In this document: positions 1 through 12,368 of the stretch, piece by piece | How positions within the stretch are numbered: the stretch's first letter is position 1 | Layout of the letters: each line of letters begins with the position of its first letter | Source: Streptomyces sp. SM10 | GTDB lineage: Bacteria > Actinomycetota > Actinomycetes > Streptomycetales > Streptomycetaceae | Reading direction: 5' to 3' | DNA length: 64,000 nt | NCBI RefSeq assembly: GCF_002910915.1 | Contig: NZ_NEUF01000039.1 | Coordinates: 1 to 64,000, forward strand | Made by a program: the position numbers and the translations under genes | Notes under the pieces: model-generated | The model's input: the letters and a program-made list of their open reading frames with translations, nothing else | Told to the model about the DNA's origin: nothing | Databases searched by the model: none

Positions 1-4
1 CCGC

Positions 5-1261
5 ATGCTGAAGAAATTCGTCCGGGACAACTTCTCCACGCTCACCGGCCCCGCCAGGACGCTGGGCATCCTGCACTTCCTCGACAGCATGGGCAACGGC
101 CTGTTCCTGTCGGGCTCCGCGGTCTACTTCGTCCTCGTCGCGGGCCTGCCCGTCGCCACCGTCGGCCTCGGGCTCTCCCTGGCCGGATTCAGCGGCTTCC
201 TGTCGAGCGTCCTGCTCGGCCGGATGACCGACCGCACGGGCGCTCGGCGGCTGCTGTCGATCCTGCTGTTCCTGCTCGCCGGGGCGTACACCCTGTATCC
301 GCTGGTGGACTCGGCGGTCCTGTTCTTCCCGCTGGTGATCCTCATCGGCGCACTCGAGTTCGGCTGCGGCCCGGCGTTCGGCGCGCTGGTGATGGACCTG
401 ATCCCGGAGAAGGACCGGGTGACCGCGCGGGCCGCCCTGCGCTCCCTGTTCAACGTGGGCTTCACCATCGGCACCCTGGCCTCCGCGCTCCTGATCGGCC
501 TCGGCGGCGCCGCGCTCCAGGCGCTGCCGCTGGGCAACGGGCTCACCTTCCTGCTGGCCGCAGCCCTGGTGCTGACGCTGCCCGCGACCCTCGCCAAGCC
601 GGCCGGCGGAGGCCGCGGCCGGTTCCGCGCCCTGCGCGACCGGCCGTTCCTGGCCGTCGTCGGCGCCTCCAGCCTGCTGGCCCTGCACAGCGCGGTGCTG
701 CTGGTCGGCATCCCGCTGTGGATCGTGCGCGGCACCAGCCTCCCGCACGGCATCGTCCCGCTGATCATGGGGGTGAACACGGTGCTGGTGGTGCTCTTCC
801 AGGTGGCCGCCTCCCGCGGCTCGGACACCCTGGACGGCGCCGTCACCGCCGCCCGCCGGGCCGGGCTCGTCAGCGCCCTCGCCTGCGTCGCCCTCGCCGT
901 CGGCGGCGGCGGCCTCGGGAACGTGGCGACCGGCGCCGTCGTGCTCTGCGCCGTGCTGCTGCTCACGCTCGCCGAACTCTGGCAGTCCGCCAGCGGGTTC
1001 GGCCTGGGCTTCGGGCTCGCCCCCGAGCACGCGCGGGGCGAGTACCTGGGAGCCTTCCACCTCCACATGGTGATCCAGGCGACGATCGGACCGGCCGCCG
1101 TCTCGCTCCTGGTGGTCGGGCACGACATGGTCGGGTGGCTCGCGGTGGGCCTGATCTTCCTGGTCGGCGTCGCCGTGATCGGACCCTCCGTCGCCCGCGC
1201 CCGGCGGGGCGTGGAGGCCGCCGCCGCGGACGCCGCCGGAGCCGACACGCCGGCCGCCTGA
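5..1261 (+). CDS. MFS family transporter
   Basis: This 418-residue integral membrane protein has about a dozen hydrophobic segments and looks like a major facilitator superfamily efflux or uptake carrier. The loop GRMTDRTGARR near residues 73-83 is the MFS motif-A type sequence between helices 2 and 3. A central basic loop (about 195-215) separates the two halves, and the tail after residue 400 is alanine-rich and soluble. The ATG sits 4 bases into the window, so its ribosome binding site is not visible, but the N-terminus looks complete. The gene converges on the SARP regulator and the two share a hairpin terminator. The substrate cannot be read from the sequence. Confidence 0.8.
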   Translation: MLKKFVRDNFSTLTGPARTLGILHFLDSMGNGLFLSGSAVYFVLVAGLPVATVGLGLSLAGFSGFLSSVLLGRMTDRTGARRLLSILLFLLAGAYTLYPLVDSAVLFFPLVILIGALEFGCGPAFGALVMDLIPEKDRVTARAALRSLFNVGFTIGTLASALLIGLGGAALQALPLGNGLTFLLAAALVLTLPATLAKPAGGGRGRFRALRDRPFLAVVGASSLLALHSAVLLVGIPLWIVRGTSLPHGIVPLIMGVNTVLVVLFQVAASRGSDTLDGAVTAARRAGLVSALACVALAVGGGGLGNVATGAVVLCAVLLLTLAELWQSASGFGLGFGLAPEHARGEYLGAFHLHMVIQATIGPAAVSLLVVGHDMVGWLAVGLIFLVGVAVIGPSVARARRGVEAAAADAAGADTPAA

Positions 1262-1270
1262 CGTCCCGAC

Positions 1271-1304
1271 GGGTCCGGTGCGCGGGCAATCGCGCGCCGG
1301 ACCC
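1271..1304. terminator. Bidirectional hairpin terminator between MFS and SARP genes
   Basis: A 14-bp stem (left arm 1271-1284, right arm 1291-1304, one G-T pair) with a 6-nt loop lies between two convergent stop codons. There is no U-run, which is normal for Streptomyces. Confidence 0.7.
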
Positions 1305-1319
1305 GCGCCCGCGTACCGT

Positions 1320-2108
1320 TCAGGTCGCCGACAGGTCCAGACAGCGGTCCGCGCAGATGATCTGCTGCTGCACCTGTCTCAGCGACCGCCCCGGCTCGAC
1401 GCCCAGGGCGCTCTTCAGGGATATTCGCGCGTCCTGGTACGCCATGAGCGCGTCGCCCTGCCGCTCCGACCGGTACAGCGCGAGCATGAGCAGCCGGTGG
1501 AACGCCTCGCGCAGTGGATGCTGCGCGACGAGTGTGCGCAGAGGCGCGATGATCTCGCGGTGGCGTCCGCACGCCAGATGCGCCTCCATCAGCATCTCCG
1601 CGCACTCCAGCCGGGCCTCGTCGGCCCAGGTGGCGAACGTGCTGATGAGGGGGCCCTCGGCCAGATCGCCCACCCACGGCCCCCGCCACAGGTCCGCCGC
1701 GCGTCGGAACGCACGCGACGCCCTCTCGTGGTGCCCGGCCCGGCTGCTGGCCCTGCCCTCCGCCATCAGGGTCTGGAACTCGTGCGCGTCCAGCCGGGCC
1801 CCGGCGAGCTGGAAGGCGTACCCGGGAGACCTGGTAACCAGCGGCATTCCGCAACCGCCGTCGGGCGCCCCGGACGCCGGGAGCGCAGCCAGCAGTTTCC
1901 TCGACTGGGAGATGTACACGTGCAGGGCGGCCGCCGCGCGACGGGGCGGGCGGTCACCCCACAGTTCCGCGACGAGCTGCGGAGCGCTCACGGTCCGCCC
2001 CGCCTCGACGAGCAGCGCCGTGAGCAGCAACCGCATTTTGGCGGGGCCGACGTCGACCACGACATCGCCCGCCACGGCACGGACAGGGCCGAGAATTTCG
2101 TACCTCAC
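1320..2108 (-). CDS. SARP-type transcriptional regulator (OmpR-like wHTH plus BTAD)
   Basis: This 262-residue protein has the SARP architecture: an OmpR/PhoB-like winged helix at about residues 1-90 (RYEILGPVRA, then a PPQLVAELWGDRPP-like segment), followed by a bacterial transcriptional activation domain to the C-terminus. Such proteins usually activate antibiotic biosynthesis genes by binding heptameric direct repeats. The GTG at 2108 was chosen because AAGGAG lies 7 nt upstream and the SARP fold begins exactly there; the longer reading frame upstream has no family similarity. It is divergent from the large AfsR-like gene at 2349. No biosynthetic cluster is visible inside the window. Confidence 0.8.
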   Translation of the reverse strand: MRYEILGPVRAVAGDVVVDVGPAKMRLLLTALLVEAGRTVSAPQLVAELWGDRPPRRAAAALHVYISQSRKLLAALPASGAPDGGCGMPLVTRSPGYAFQLAGARLDAHEFQTLMAEGRASSRAGHHERASRAFRRAADLWRGPWVGDLAEGPLISTFATWADEARLECAEMLMEAHLACGRHREIIAPLRTLVAQHPLREAFHRLLMLALYRSERQGDALMAYQDARISLKSALGVEPGRSLRQVQQQIICADRCLDLSAT

Positions 2109-2348
2109 GCACGATCTCCTTGAGATGCACCGAAAACCGTATCCACGAATGTTGGGTGAGCCGGGCAGAGCAGGCGCCGCGGCATGGGGCGCGCGGGGCG
2201 GGTGCGGTTCGATCGGAACAGGCACGTCGACGTGGGGACCACCGGGGTCGGCGGGACGGGGGAATGCTAGGTGACGGGTGTGATGATCTCCGTATAGCCT
2301 GCGCACAATCGCGGTACATGGACGTGCCTTTCGGCGTCACAATGGACG
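2109..2348. promoter_or_regulatory. Divergent SARP intergenic region
   Basis: This 240-bp space separates two divergent SARP-type genes and must hold both promoters. A TATAGC hexamer at about 2293 could be a minus-10 box for the rightward gene, but no matching minus-35 box is convincing. No clear heptamer repeats were seen. Confidence 0.35.
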
Positions 2349-5150
2349 GTGTCCGTGCGGTTCGACGTACTTGGTCCCCTCAGGGTGGTGCGCGACGACC
2401 GGGAAGTCCCTCTGGGACCGGTCAAGCAGCGCCTTCTGCTGGCAGCCCTTGTGTTGCGTCCGGGCGAGGTCGTCGGCGTCGAGGACCTCACCGCGGTGCT
2501 CTGGGGCGACGCCGCACCGGCCTCGGCCGCGGCCAACCTGCGCACCTACGCACGCGGGTTGCGGCTGTCGCTCGGCGACGGCTCCGCCGAACGCATGCCT
2601 CCGGTGTCCGGCGGCTACCTGCTGAATCTGGAGCCCGGCGAACGCGATCTGGACCTGTTCGACACCGCCGCCGAACGCGGGCGCGCCGCACTCGCCGCGG
2701 GCGACCCGGCGGCTGCCGAGACCGAGCTGTCCGCCGCCCTGGGACTCTGGCGGGGCACCGCCGCACTGGCCGGACTGCCCCTCTCGCCCCCGCTGGCGAC
2801 CCACGTCGCGCGGGCGGGCGAGCGGCGGCTGATCGCCGAGGAGGACCACGCCGAGGCGCTGCTCGGCGTGGGCGCCGCGGCCGGGGCCGTCTGCGGGCTG
2901 CGCGACCTGCTCGACCGGCACCCTCTGCGGCAACGCGCCTGGGGGCACCTGATGCTGGGGCTCTACCGCATCGGCGACGTCTCCGGCGCGCTCGACGCCT
3001 ACCGGCAGGCGCGACGGGCGGTCGTGAAGGAGACCGGACTCGACCCGCTGCCCGGACTGACCCGGCTGTACGACGACATCCTGCACCACCGCCCCAGCCT
3101 CCAGGAGCAGCCGTCGGCCTTGTCGGCCGCGGCCCGGCCCGGAGCCGCCCCCGCCGGAGTACGTCCCGAGCAACTGCCCGCCTCCATGGCCCACTTCGTG
3201 GGCCGCTCCGACGAACTGACCCGGCTCGACTCCCTGTGCGCCGAGCAGCGGGGGGACGCGGTGGGCATCGCCGTCGCGGTGGTGTCCGGGATGGCGGGCG
3301 TCGGCAAGACCGCCCTGGCACTGCACTGGGCCCGCCGGGCGGCCGGCCTGTACCCGGACGGACACCTCTACGTGGACCTCCGCGGCTACGACGCGGCGGA
3401 CGAGGTCACGCCGCTCGGGGCGCTGCACGGTTTCCTGGAGGCCCTCGACGTGCCGCTGTCCCGGATACCCCAAGGGCTTCAGGCCCGCGCGGGGCTGTTC
3501 CGCAGCCTGCTGGCCTCCCGCCGCATGCTCGTGGTCCTCGACAACGCGCGGGACGAGGAACAGGTGCGGCTGCTGCTGCCGGGCACCGGCCTGGTGGTGA
3601 TCACCAGTCGTAACCGTCTCGACGGGCTGGTCGCGGCCGAGGGCGCCATGCCGCTGCCCCTGGACGTGCTCCCCGAACAGGACGCGGCGAGCCTGCTGGC
3701 CGGGCGGCTCGGGGCGGGACGGCTCGACGCCGAGCCGGAGGCGGTCGCCTCCATCATCGCCGCGACCGGCGGGCTGCCGCTGGCCCTGTCGATCGTCTCC
3801 GCACGGGCCGCTGCCCACCCCACCTTCCCGCTCGAAACCTTGGCGGCCGAACTGCGCCCGGACGGGGCGCGGCTGTGCGTCATGGCCGAGGGCGACGCCC
3901 GGCGGGTCTTCTCCTGCTCCTACCTCGCCCTCAGCACCTCCGCCGCGCGCCTCTTCCGCCTGCTGGGGCTCCACCCGGGACCGGACCTGACCACCGGGGC
4001 CGCCGCCGCCCTCGCGGGGGAGCCGCAGTCGGCCGTGGCCCCGCTGCTGCGCGAGTTGACCCGCCTGAGCCTGCTCTCCGAACACGTCCCGAACCGGTAC
4101 GCCTTCCACGACCTGCTGCGGTCCTACGCGGCGTCACTGGCGCGCTCGGGGGGCCGGACCGTTGAAAGGCGGGCCGCGCTGCGCCGTTTGTACGACCACT
4201 ATCTGCACCAGGCGCTGCCGGCCGCCGAACTCCTCCAGCCGCAGTGGCTGACGATCACGCCCGTGCCGCCACTGCCGGCCCGGACCGGGGGGCCGCCCGC
4301 CGACCACGCGGCGGCGCTCGCCTGGTTCACCGCCGAACACCCCGCCCTGCTGCGGGCGGTCCGGCAGGCGGCGGAGACGGGGTTCGAGGCGTATGCCTGG
4401 CAGCTCGCCTGGGCGCTGACGGCGTACTCCGCTCCGCGCGGCCTGTGGCGGGACCAGTTGGCGAGCCAGCGGATCGCGCTCCGCGCGGCGGAGCGGATCG
4501 GAGACCTGGCCGGTCAGGCCACCGCCCACCGGTTGCTGGCCCGCGCCTCCACCCGGCTCGGCGACTTCGACGCGGCGGAGGAGAGCCTGCGGCGGGCCCA
4601 CGAGCTCTACGGCCGGCTCGGTGACCCGCTGGGCCGTGCGCAGACGCTGCACAACCACATGGAGGTATGCCACCTGCGCAAGCGGCTGGACGAGGCGCTG
4701 GCCCACGGCGCCGAGGCGCTGCGGCTGCAACGCGAGGCCGGCCACGCGGCGGGGGAGGCGAGGACCCTGAACGCGATCGGCTGGCTGCACGCCACGGCCG
4801 GCGACTATCCCCTGGCCGTCGCCCGGTGCACCGAGGCCCTGGCCCGGCAGCGCCTCAGCGGCGACCGCAACGGCCAGGCCGCGACTCTCGACAGCCTGGG
4901 CTTCGCCTACGACCGGCTGGCCCGGCACGAGGAGGCGGTGGAGTCCTACGAGCGTGCCGTCGACCTGTTCCGGGCCTCGGCCGACCGCTACCACGAGGCG
5001 GAGACCCTGCTGCGCCTCGGCGACACCCGTGCGGCCATGGGCGACCCGTCCGCCGCGGCCGAGGTCTGGCGCCGGGCGGCATGCATCTTCGACGAACTGG
5101 GCGACCCGGCGGCCGAGGACGCGCGGGCCCGGCTGGCGGCGGCGGGCTGA
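2349..5150 (+). CDS. AfsR-like regulator: SARP, NB-ARC ATPase and TPR domains
   Basis: This 933-residue multidomain regulator begins with an OmpR-like winged helix (about 1-90) and a BTAD (about 95-240). A STAND-class NB-ARC ATPase follows, with Walker A SGMAGVGKTALA near residue 315, LVVLDN near 395 and GLPLAL near 475. Tetratricopeptide-like helices run from about 620 to the end (for example ATLDSLGFAYDRLARHEEAV). The architecture matches S. coelicolor AfsR, a global activator of secondary metabolism, but identity with afsR is not claimed because many paralogues exist. GTG at 2349 is the start that begins directly with the DNA-binding domain. Its stop is followed at once by a small GAGGGC/GCCCTC hairpin (5149-5163). 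Confidence 0.85.
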   Translation: MSVRFDVLGPLRVVRDDREVPLGPVKQRLLLAALVLRPGEVVGVEDLTAVLWGDAAPASAAANLRTYARGLRLSLGDGSAERMPPVSGGYLLNLEPGERDLDLFDTAAERGRAALAAGDPAAAETELSAALGLWRGTAALAGLPLSPPLATHVARAGERRLIAEEDHAEALLGVGAAAGAVCGLRDLLDRHPLRQRAWGHLMLGLYRIGDVSGALDAYRQARRAVVKETGLDPLPGLTRLYDDILHHRPSLQEQPSALSAAARPGAAPAGVRPEQLPASMAHFVGRSDELTRLDSLCAEQRGDAVGIAVAVVSGMAGVGKTALALHWARRAAGLYPDGHLYVDLRGYDAADEVTPLGALHGFLEALDVPLSRIPQGLQARAGLFRSLLASRRMLVVLDNARDEEQVRLLLPGTGLVVITSRNRLDGLVAAEGAMPLPLDVLPEQDAASLLAGRLGAGRLDAEPEAVASIIAATGGLPLALSIVSARAAAHPTFPLETLAAELRPDGARLCVMAEGDARRVFSCSYLALSTSAARLFRLLGLHPGPDLTTGAAAALAGEPQSAVAPLLRELTRLSLLSEHVPNRYAFHDLLRSYAASLARSGGRTVERRAALRRLYDHYLHQALPAAELLQPQWLTITPVPPLPARTGGPPADHAAALAWFTAEHPALLRAVRQAAETGFEAYAWQLAWALTAYSAPRGLWRDQLASQRIALRAAERIGDLAGQATAHRLLARASTRLGDFDAAEESLRRAHELYGRLGDPLGRAQTLHNHMEVCHLRKRLDEALAHGAEALRLQREAGHAAGEARTLNAIGWLHATAGDYPLAVARCTEALARQRLSGDRNGQAATLDSLGFAYDRLARHEEAVESYERAVDLFRASADRYHEAETLLRLGDTRAAMGDPSAAAEVWRRAACIFDELGDPAAEDARARLAAAG

Positions 5151-5279
5151 GGGCGCGGCCCTCGGCGCGGAGCCAGGCCCCACAGGGCGAGGGCGCCGAC
5201 GCCGGCCGCCGGCCGGTGCGGTCAGCCGGACGCTGCGCGGCTCCGGGACGCGGGTCTGTGCCGCTGGAGGGCATTTGTT

Positions 5280-5308
5280 TTGACCCAGCTCCGTGAGGTA
5301 GGTACGCT
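5280..5308 (+). promoter_or_regulatory. rpsL (str operon) promoter
   Basis: TTGACC (5280-5285), a 17-nt spacer and TACGCT (5303-5308) form a good vegetative promoter about 195 nt upstream of rpsL. The same TTGACC minus-35 box is seen before rpsJ and rplM. The 352-bp gap 5151-5502 holds this promoter and the rpsL leader; no gene is seen there. Confidence 0.7.
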
Positions 5309-5427
5309 CAAGCCTTGTGCCTGGGGTGTGCCTGGGCTCGGGTGCGTGTCCTCAACCGCACGGCGAGTCCGTAAGTGGCCACCGCAATCTGTGTTCCTCC
5401 TGCTTCACCGCAGGGGCGTGCAGTGTT

Positions 5428-5452
5428 CGACACACCCGACCGCGTGGGTCGG
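5428..5452 (+). promoter_or_regulatory. rpsL leader hairpin, shared with rpsJ leader
   Basis: This 25-nt segment contains a CCGACC/GGTCGG stem (5436-5441 with 5447-5452) closed by loop GCGTG. It differs by one base from 15349-15373 in the rpsJ leader. It lies in the untranslated leader, 51 nt before the rpsL start. The role is inferred: coordinated control of r-protein operons. Confidence 0.6.
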
Positions 5453-5502
5453 TGAGTGTTCCAGGTTAGTTTCACGAACGGCACACAGAAACCGGAGAAG
5501 TA

Positions 5503-5874
5503 GTGCCTACGATCCAGCAGCTGGTCCGGAAGGGCCGGCAGGACAAGGTCGAGAAGAACAAGACGCCCGCGCTCGAGGGTTCGCCCCAGCGTCGTGGTGT
5601 CTGCACGCGTGTGTTCACGACCACCCCGAAGAAGCCGAACTCGGCGCTCCGTAAGGTCGCGCGTGTGCGTCTGACCTCCGGCATCGAGGTCACGGCCTAC
5701 ATCCCGGGTGAGGGGCACAACCTGCAGGAGCACTCCATCGTGCTCGTGCGTGGTGGCCGTGTGAAGGACCTGCCGGGTGTTCGTTACAAGATCATCCGCG
5801 GTTCGCTCGACACCCAGGGTGTCAAGAACCGCAAGCAGGCCCGCAGCCGCTACGGCGCCAAGAAGGAGAAGTAA
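5503..5874 (+). CDS. rpsL: 30S ribosomal protein S12
   Basis: The 123-residue S12 sits at the decoding centre of the 30S subunit. The GTG start gives [12 protein letters not shown], the usual N-terminus. Lysines 43 ([10 protein letters not shown]) and 88 (GRVKDLPGV), the classical positions of streptomycin-resistance changes, are both the wild-type lysine, so the allele looks streptomycin-sensitive. It is the first gene of the str operon and is separated from rpsG by 2 nt. Confidence 0.98.
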   Translation: MPTIQQLVRKGRQDKVEKNKTPALEGSPQRRGVCTRVFTTTPKKPNSALRKVARVRLTSGIEVTAYIPGEGHNLQEHSIVLVRGGRVKDLPGVRYKIIRGSLDTQGVKNRKQARSRYGAKKEK

Positions 5875-5876
5875 GA

Positions 5877-6347
5877 ATGCCTCGTAAGGGCCCCGCCCCG
5901 AAGCGCCCGGTCATCATCGACCCGGTCTACAGCTCTCCTCTTGTCACCTCGCTGATCAACAAGATCCTGCTCGACGGCAAGCGTTCCACCGCCGAGCGGA
6001 TCGTGTACGGCGCCATGGAAGGCCTCCGCGAGAAGACCGGCGCTGACCCGGTCATCACGCTGAAGCGCGCGCTTGAGAACGTCAAGCCCTCGCTCGAGGT
6101 CAAGTCCCGCCGTGTCGGTGGCGCCACCTACCAGGTGCCGATCGAGGTCAAGCCCGGTCGTGCCGCCACCCTCTCGCTGCGCTGGATCGTGGGCTACTCC
6201 CGCGCCCGTCGCGAGAAGACCATGACCGAGCGCCTCATGAACGAGCTGCTCGACGCCTCCAACGGTCTTGGCGCTGCCGTCAAGAAGCGCGAGGACACCC
6301 ACAAGATGGCCGAGTCCAACAAGGCCTTCGCGCACTACCGCTGGTAG
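5877..6347 (+). CDS. rpsG: 30S ribosomal protein S7
   Basis: The 156-residue S7 nucleates assembly of the 30S head and contacts the E-site tRNA. The start [12 protein letters not shown] and the C-terminal [13 protein letters not shown] are typical for actinobacteria. It follows rpsL by 2 nt and precedes fusA by 38 nt. Confidence 0.98.
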   Translation: MPRKGPAPKRPVIIDPVYSSPLVTSLINKILLDGKRSTAERIVYGAMEGLREKTGADPVITLKRALENVKPSLEVKSRRVGGATYQVPIEVKPGRAATLSLRWIVGYSRARREKTMTERLMNELLDASNGLGAAVKKREDTHKMAESNKAFAHYRW

Positions 6348-6385
6348 TCGCTCTCCCCATCGAGACCGAGAGAAGATTGAGCCTT

Positions 6386-8515
<2,130 letters not shown>

Positions 8516-8663
8516 CTCTTCCGAGCTCACGCTTTAGGCTTGTCACCGGAGCCCGGTAGGGCGTTCGTCGCAGCGCGGCGAATGCCCCCCGGCACCGGCA
8601 TTCCAGCAAAGATCACCTGGCGCCGATGAAGCAAGGCGTACAGAACCACTCAGGAGGACCCCA
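8516..8663 (+). promoter_or_regulatory. fusA-tuf intergenic region
   Basis: The 148-nt gap before tuf is much longer than the spacings inside the operon. It probably contains a separate tuf promoter, as is known for tuf1 in other Streptomyces. A TAGGCT hexamer at about 8535 is a possible minus-10 box, but no good minus-35 partner was found. A ribosome binding site (AGGAGG, about 8651-8656) precedes the GTG. Confidence 0.4.
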
Positions 8664-9857
<1,194 letters not shown>

Positions 9858-9899
9858 TCACTTGATCGTCTGACCTGGTTGCTCCGCACAGAGCACCAG

Positions 9900-9939
9900 A
9901 AGGGCCCCGTGCCTCTCGTGAGAGAGGTGCGGGGCCCTT
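9900..9939 (+). terminator. str operon terminator
   Basis: An 18-bp stem (9900-9917 with 9922-9939, two G-T pairs) with loop GTGA lies 42 nt after the tuf stop. This is the strongest terminator hairpin in the window. Confidence 0.9.
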
Positions 9940-9994
9940 CGCCGTGCGCGGGGTCCTGTCGGCGGGGGCCTCGGACGCGAAGAGTGCGGGAACC

Positions 9995-10026
9995 CCACGC
10001 CCCACTTCCCCCACGCCCCACTTCCC
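9995..10026. repeat. Two perfect tandem copies of a 16-bp C-rich unit
   Basis: The unit CCACGCCCCACTTCCC occurs at 9995-10010 and again at 10011-10026 without change, in the gap between tuf and the next gene. Together with the terminator this is all that was seen in 9858-10170. Confidence 0.85.
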
Positions 10027-10170
10027 CCGCTCCCCGTCGGAGGGTGACGCCCCACGAGGTCCGCACGGAGTCGTCACAAGATCATTACGGAATGACTCGT
10101 TCTCTTGTGCGATTACGGCGTGCCGGATGAAGGTGCGAGGACGACGTCAGTGGGGGAGCGGAACAGCGTA

Positions 10171-11385
10171 GTGAGCACGAACATGTCATCGGAGGGCCAG
10201 CCGGACCGTGAGAGCGGGTCCTCGTCCGCGACGGACGGGTCCTCCGTGCCCGACGAGCAGTGGGCGGAGCTGGTCAGGCAGGCCGAGAGCGCCGGCTCCG
10301 ACGCGCCCAAGGAACCCTCGGCCCGTGCCCGTATGGTCACCGCCAGGCTGCGCGCGCTCGACGAGGAGGCCGCCGCGGCTCAGGGCGCCGGGCGGCGCTG
10401 GGGCAGGAAGCCCAAGAAGGTGGAGCCGTGGCAGCCGGAGGGCTGGCGCACCGGTCCCGCCTGGCAGGAGGTGAACGGCCGCCCGCGGAAGCGCCGTCGA
10501 CTCGCCGGGACCCTGGGCTTCATCGCGGTGCTGGGCCTTCTGGTGGTCGCGATGCGGCCGAGCCTCCTGACGGACCACCTGCCCGGCGGGGGAATCAGCC
10601 CTGACACCGACACGACGCGGCTGCTCTCGGAGACCGCGGCGCCCACCGCCGCACCGGCACGGGAGGCGCCGGACCGGCCGACCCTGGACGAGCCCTTCCG
10701 GGGTTCTCCCGCGCTCCGCTGGGCGGACGGGGCGCAGGGCATCGAGCTCCCGGCGGCCAAGGCGACCGGGGGGATGAGCAAGGACGAGGTCGCGGACGCC
10801 CTGAGCAAGACGCGCCGCCTCCTCGTCGAGTCCAACCTGGATCCGGCGGTCCTGCGCGGGGAACGACCGCGCGCGCTGCTGCAACTGCTCGATCCGCACG
10901 CGGACGGGGCACGGGAGCAGCTGGAGAAGTCGTTGTCCGAGCCGAGCGAGAAGAACGACCCGGCGATGCTCCTGTCGCGCTTCGACCCCGCCGAGGCCCG
11001 GGTGCTGGGAGACGTGGTCAAGGTCCGTGGCCGGATGACCTTCAAGGCGGGCGAGCCGGGGTCCGTGGAGGTCGACGCCGACTACAGCTTCGTCTACGCC
11101 CTGAGGAAGACCGGCGGCGACGACGTGGCGCGGACGATCGTGCGCCGACGGCTGACGACGGTGGTGTACGACCCGGAGCGGTGGGATGCGACGCGGGGCA
11201 AGCTCGCGCTCACGTCGTACGAGTCCAACGTGGGCAACACCGAGTGCGACGTCTACGACGGCTTCCTGCACCCGTGGTTCTCCGGCGAGGACCACGGGAC
11301 GCCCCCCGGCGACGAGCTGATCGACCCGTACGACCGGAGTGAGTGGCCGGATCAGAAGGAGTGCGGCACGGTCACCCGCACCTGA
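10171..11385 (+). CDS. Membrane-anchored protein of unknown function
   Basis: This protein of about 404 residues has three parts: a charged, serine-rich cytoplasmic N-terminus (about 100 residues), one membrane segment at about 112-130 (LGFIAVLGLLVVAMRP), and a C-terminal extracytoplasmic domain of about 250 residues that includes LLVESNLDPAVL and a cysteine pair near the end. A type II single-pass topology is likely. The start is uncertain: GTG 10171 (with GGGGGAG upstream), GTG 10150 and ATG 10183 are in frame. It lies alone between the str terminator and a convergent gene. No function is recognised. Confidence 0.65.
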   Translation: MSTNMSSEGQPDRESGSSSATDGSSVPDEQWAELVRQAESAGSDAPKEPSARARMVTARLRALDEEAAAAQGAGRRWGRKPKKVEPWQPEGWRTGPAWQEVNGRPRKRRRLAGTLGFIAVLGLLVVAMRPSLLTDHLPGGGISPDTDTTRLLSETAAPTAAPAREAPDRPTLDEPFRGSPALRWADGAQGIELPAAKATGGMSKDEVADALSKTRRLLVESNLDPAVLRGERPRALLQLLDPHADGAREQLEKSLSEPSEKNDPAMLLSRFDPAEARVLGDVVKVRGRMTFKAGEPGSVEVDADYSFVYALRKTGGDDVARTIVRRRLTTVVYDPERWDATRGKLALTSYESNVGNTECDVYDGFLHPWFSGEDHGTPPGDELIDPYDRSEWPDQKECGTVTRT

Positions 11386-11408
11386 GGGTGACGCCCAGGG
11401 CCCACGGC

Positions 11409-12368
11409 TCAGGCCGCCTGATCCGCCTCGGCCCGGCAGTCCCGGCAGTGACCCGGGTGGCGGGAGCGGAAGGCGCGATCGCAGCGGTCGCAGTTCTGGA
11501 GAGGGATGACGATCGTCCCCGGGCGGGTCGGCGCGAGTTCCCGCGCGCCCGGCAGCGGGGGCGGCAGAAGGCTGCTGATCCGGTGACGGAGGAGCTTGGC
11601 CGGGTGCTTGACGGGCGTGGGCAGATCGCTGGTCAGCGCGTGCCGGATGGCGTCGGGACAGGCCTCGCGCTCCAGCCATGCGGCGACCCCCGGGGCGAGG
11701 GCCGCGATGCTCTCCTCGGTCAGCGACAGCTGGGGTGAGAGCCGCCGGAGATCGCCCAGCAGGGCCGTGGCGAGCCGGTCGCGCTCCGCGTCGGCCTTCA
11801 CGGGGCGGGGGAGCGGCGGTGCTGGTGCGATGCGCGCGGTGGGAGCCGGTACGCGCACGGGCGGGGGCGCCTGAGGGTTCTCGGCCGCCGGCACAGGTGG
11901 CGGCGGCGCTGCGGGGGCTTCCTGTGCGAGCGGGGTCCGGGTCACCGGAGCCGTGCGCCGCCCGCCCCTGGGACGGGGAGGCGCCGAGGTGAGGGCACCC
12001 GCCCCCGGCTGGTTGCACGAGACGGTGCGGGTGACGACACGGCCGTCGGGGAGGCGCGTGCGGCTGCGGTGCAGGTAGCCGGTCGCCTCCAGTTCGCGCA
12101 GCGCGGCGGCGATGCGGACCTCGCTCTCGGGGAAGCGCTCGGCGAGCCGCTTGATGCCGATCCGCGCCCCCGCGGGCAGCGACTGGATGTGCACGGCCAG
12201 CCCGATCGCGAGCAGCGACAGCGCGCGGTGCTGGCTGAGGTGGTTGCCGACGACGGTGAAGGCGGCGGTGTGCCGGGTGTTGTCGTGGATCACACCGGAA
12301 GTCGGCCTGATTTCCGGGGCCGTACGGGGATCTGCGCACGGGGGCGCGTTAACCTGCTGGGTATCCAT
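11409..12368 (-). CDS. Winged-helix DNA-binding protein with C-terminal Cys cluster
   Basis: This 319-residue protein has a winged-helix region at about residues 28-110 (HRALSLLAIGLAVHIQSLP, then RIAAALRELEATGYLHRSR), the pattern of replication- or plasmid-associated and GntR/MarR-like helix-turn-helix proteins of Streptomyces. A proline-rich linker of about 70 residues follows, then a helical domain. The tail carries a zinc-ribbon-like cysteine/histidine set (CDRCDRAF, GHCRDCRA). The ATG at 12368 has AAGAGG upstream and excludes an unlikely extension. Likely a transcriptional regulator; its target is unknown. Confidence 0.65.
   Translation of the reverse strand: MDTQQVNAPPCADPRTAPEIRPTSGVIHDNTRHTAAFTVVGNHLSQHRALSLLAIGLAVHIQSLPAGARIGIKRLAERFPESEVRIAAALRELEATGYLHRSRTRLPDGRVVTRTVSCNQPGAGALTSAPPRPRGGRRTAPVTRTPLAQEAPAAPPPPVPAAENPQAPPPVRVPAPTARIAPAPPLPRPVKADAERDRLATALLGDLRRLSPQLSLTEESIAALAPGVAAWLEREACPDAIRHALTSDLPTPVKHPAKLLRHRISSLLPPPLPGARELAPTRPGTIVIPLQNCDRCDRAFRSRHPGHCRDCRAEADQAA

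Noticed and set aside
124..1854. Long minus-strand frame opposite the MFS and SARP genes
   Set aside because: Arg/Pro/Ala-rich, no family similarity; a shadow frame of G+C-rich genes.
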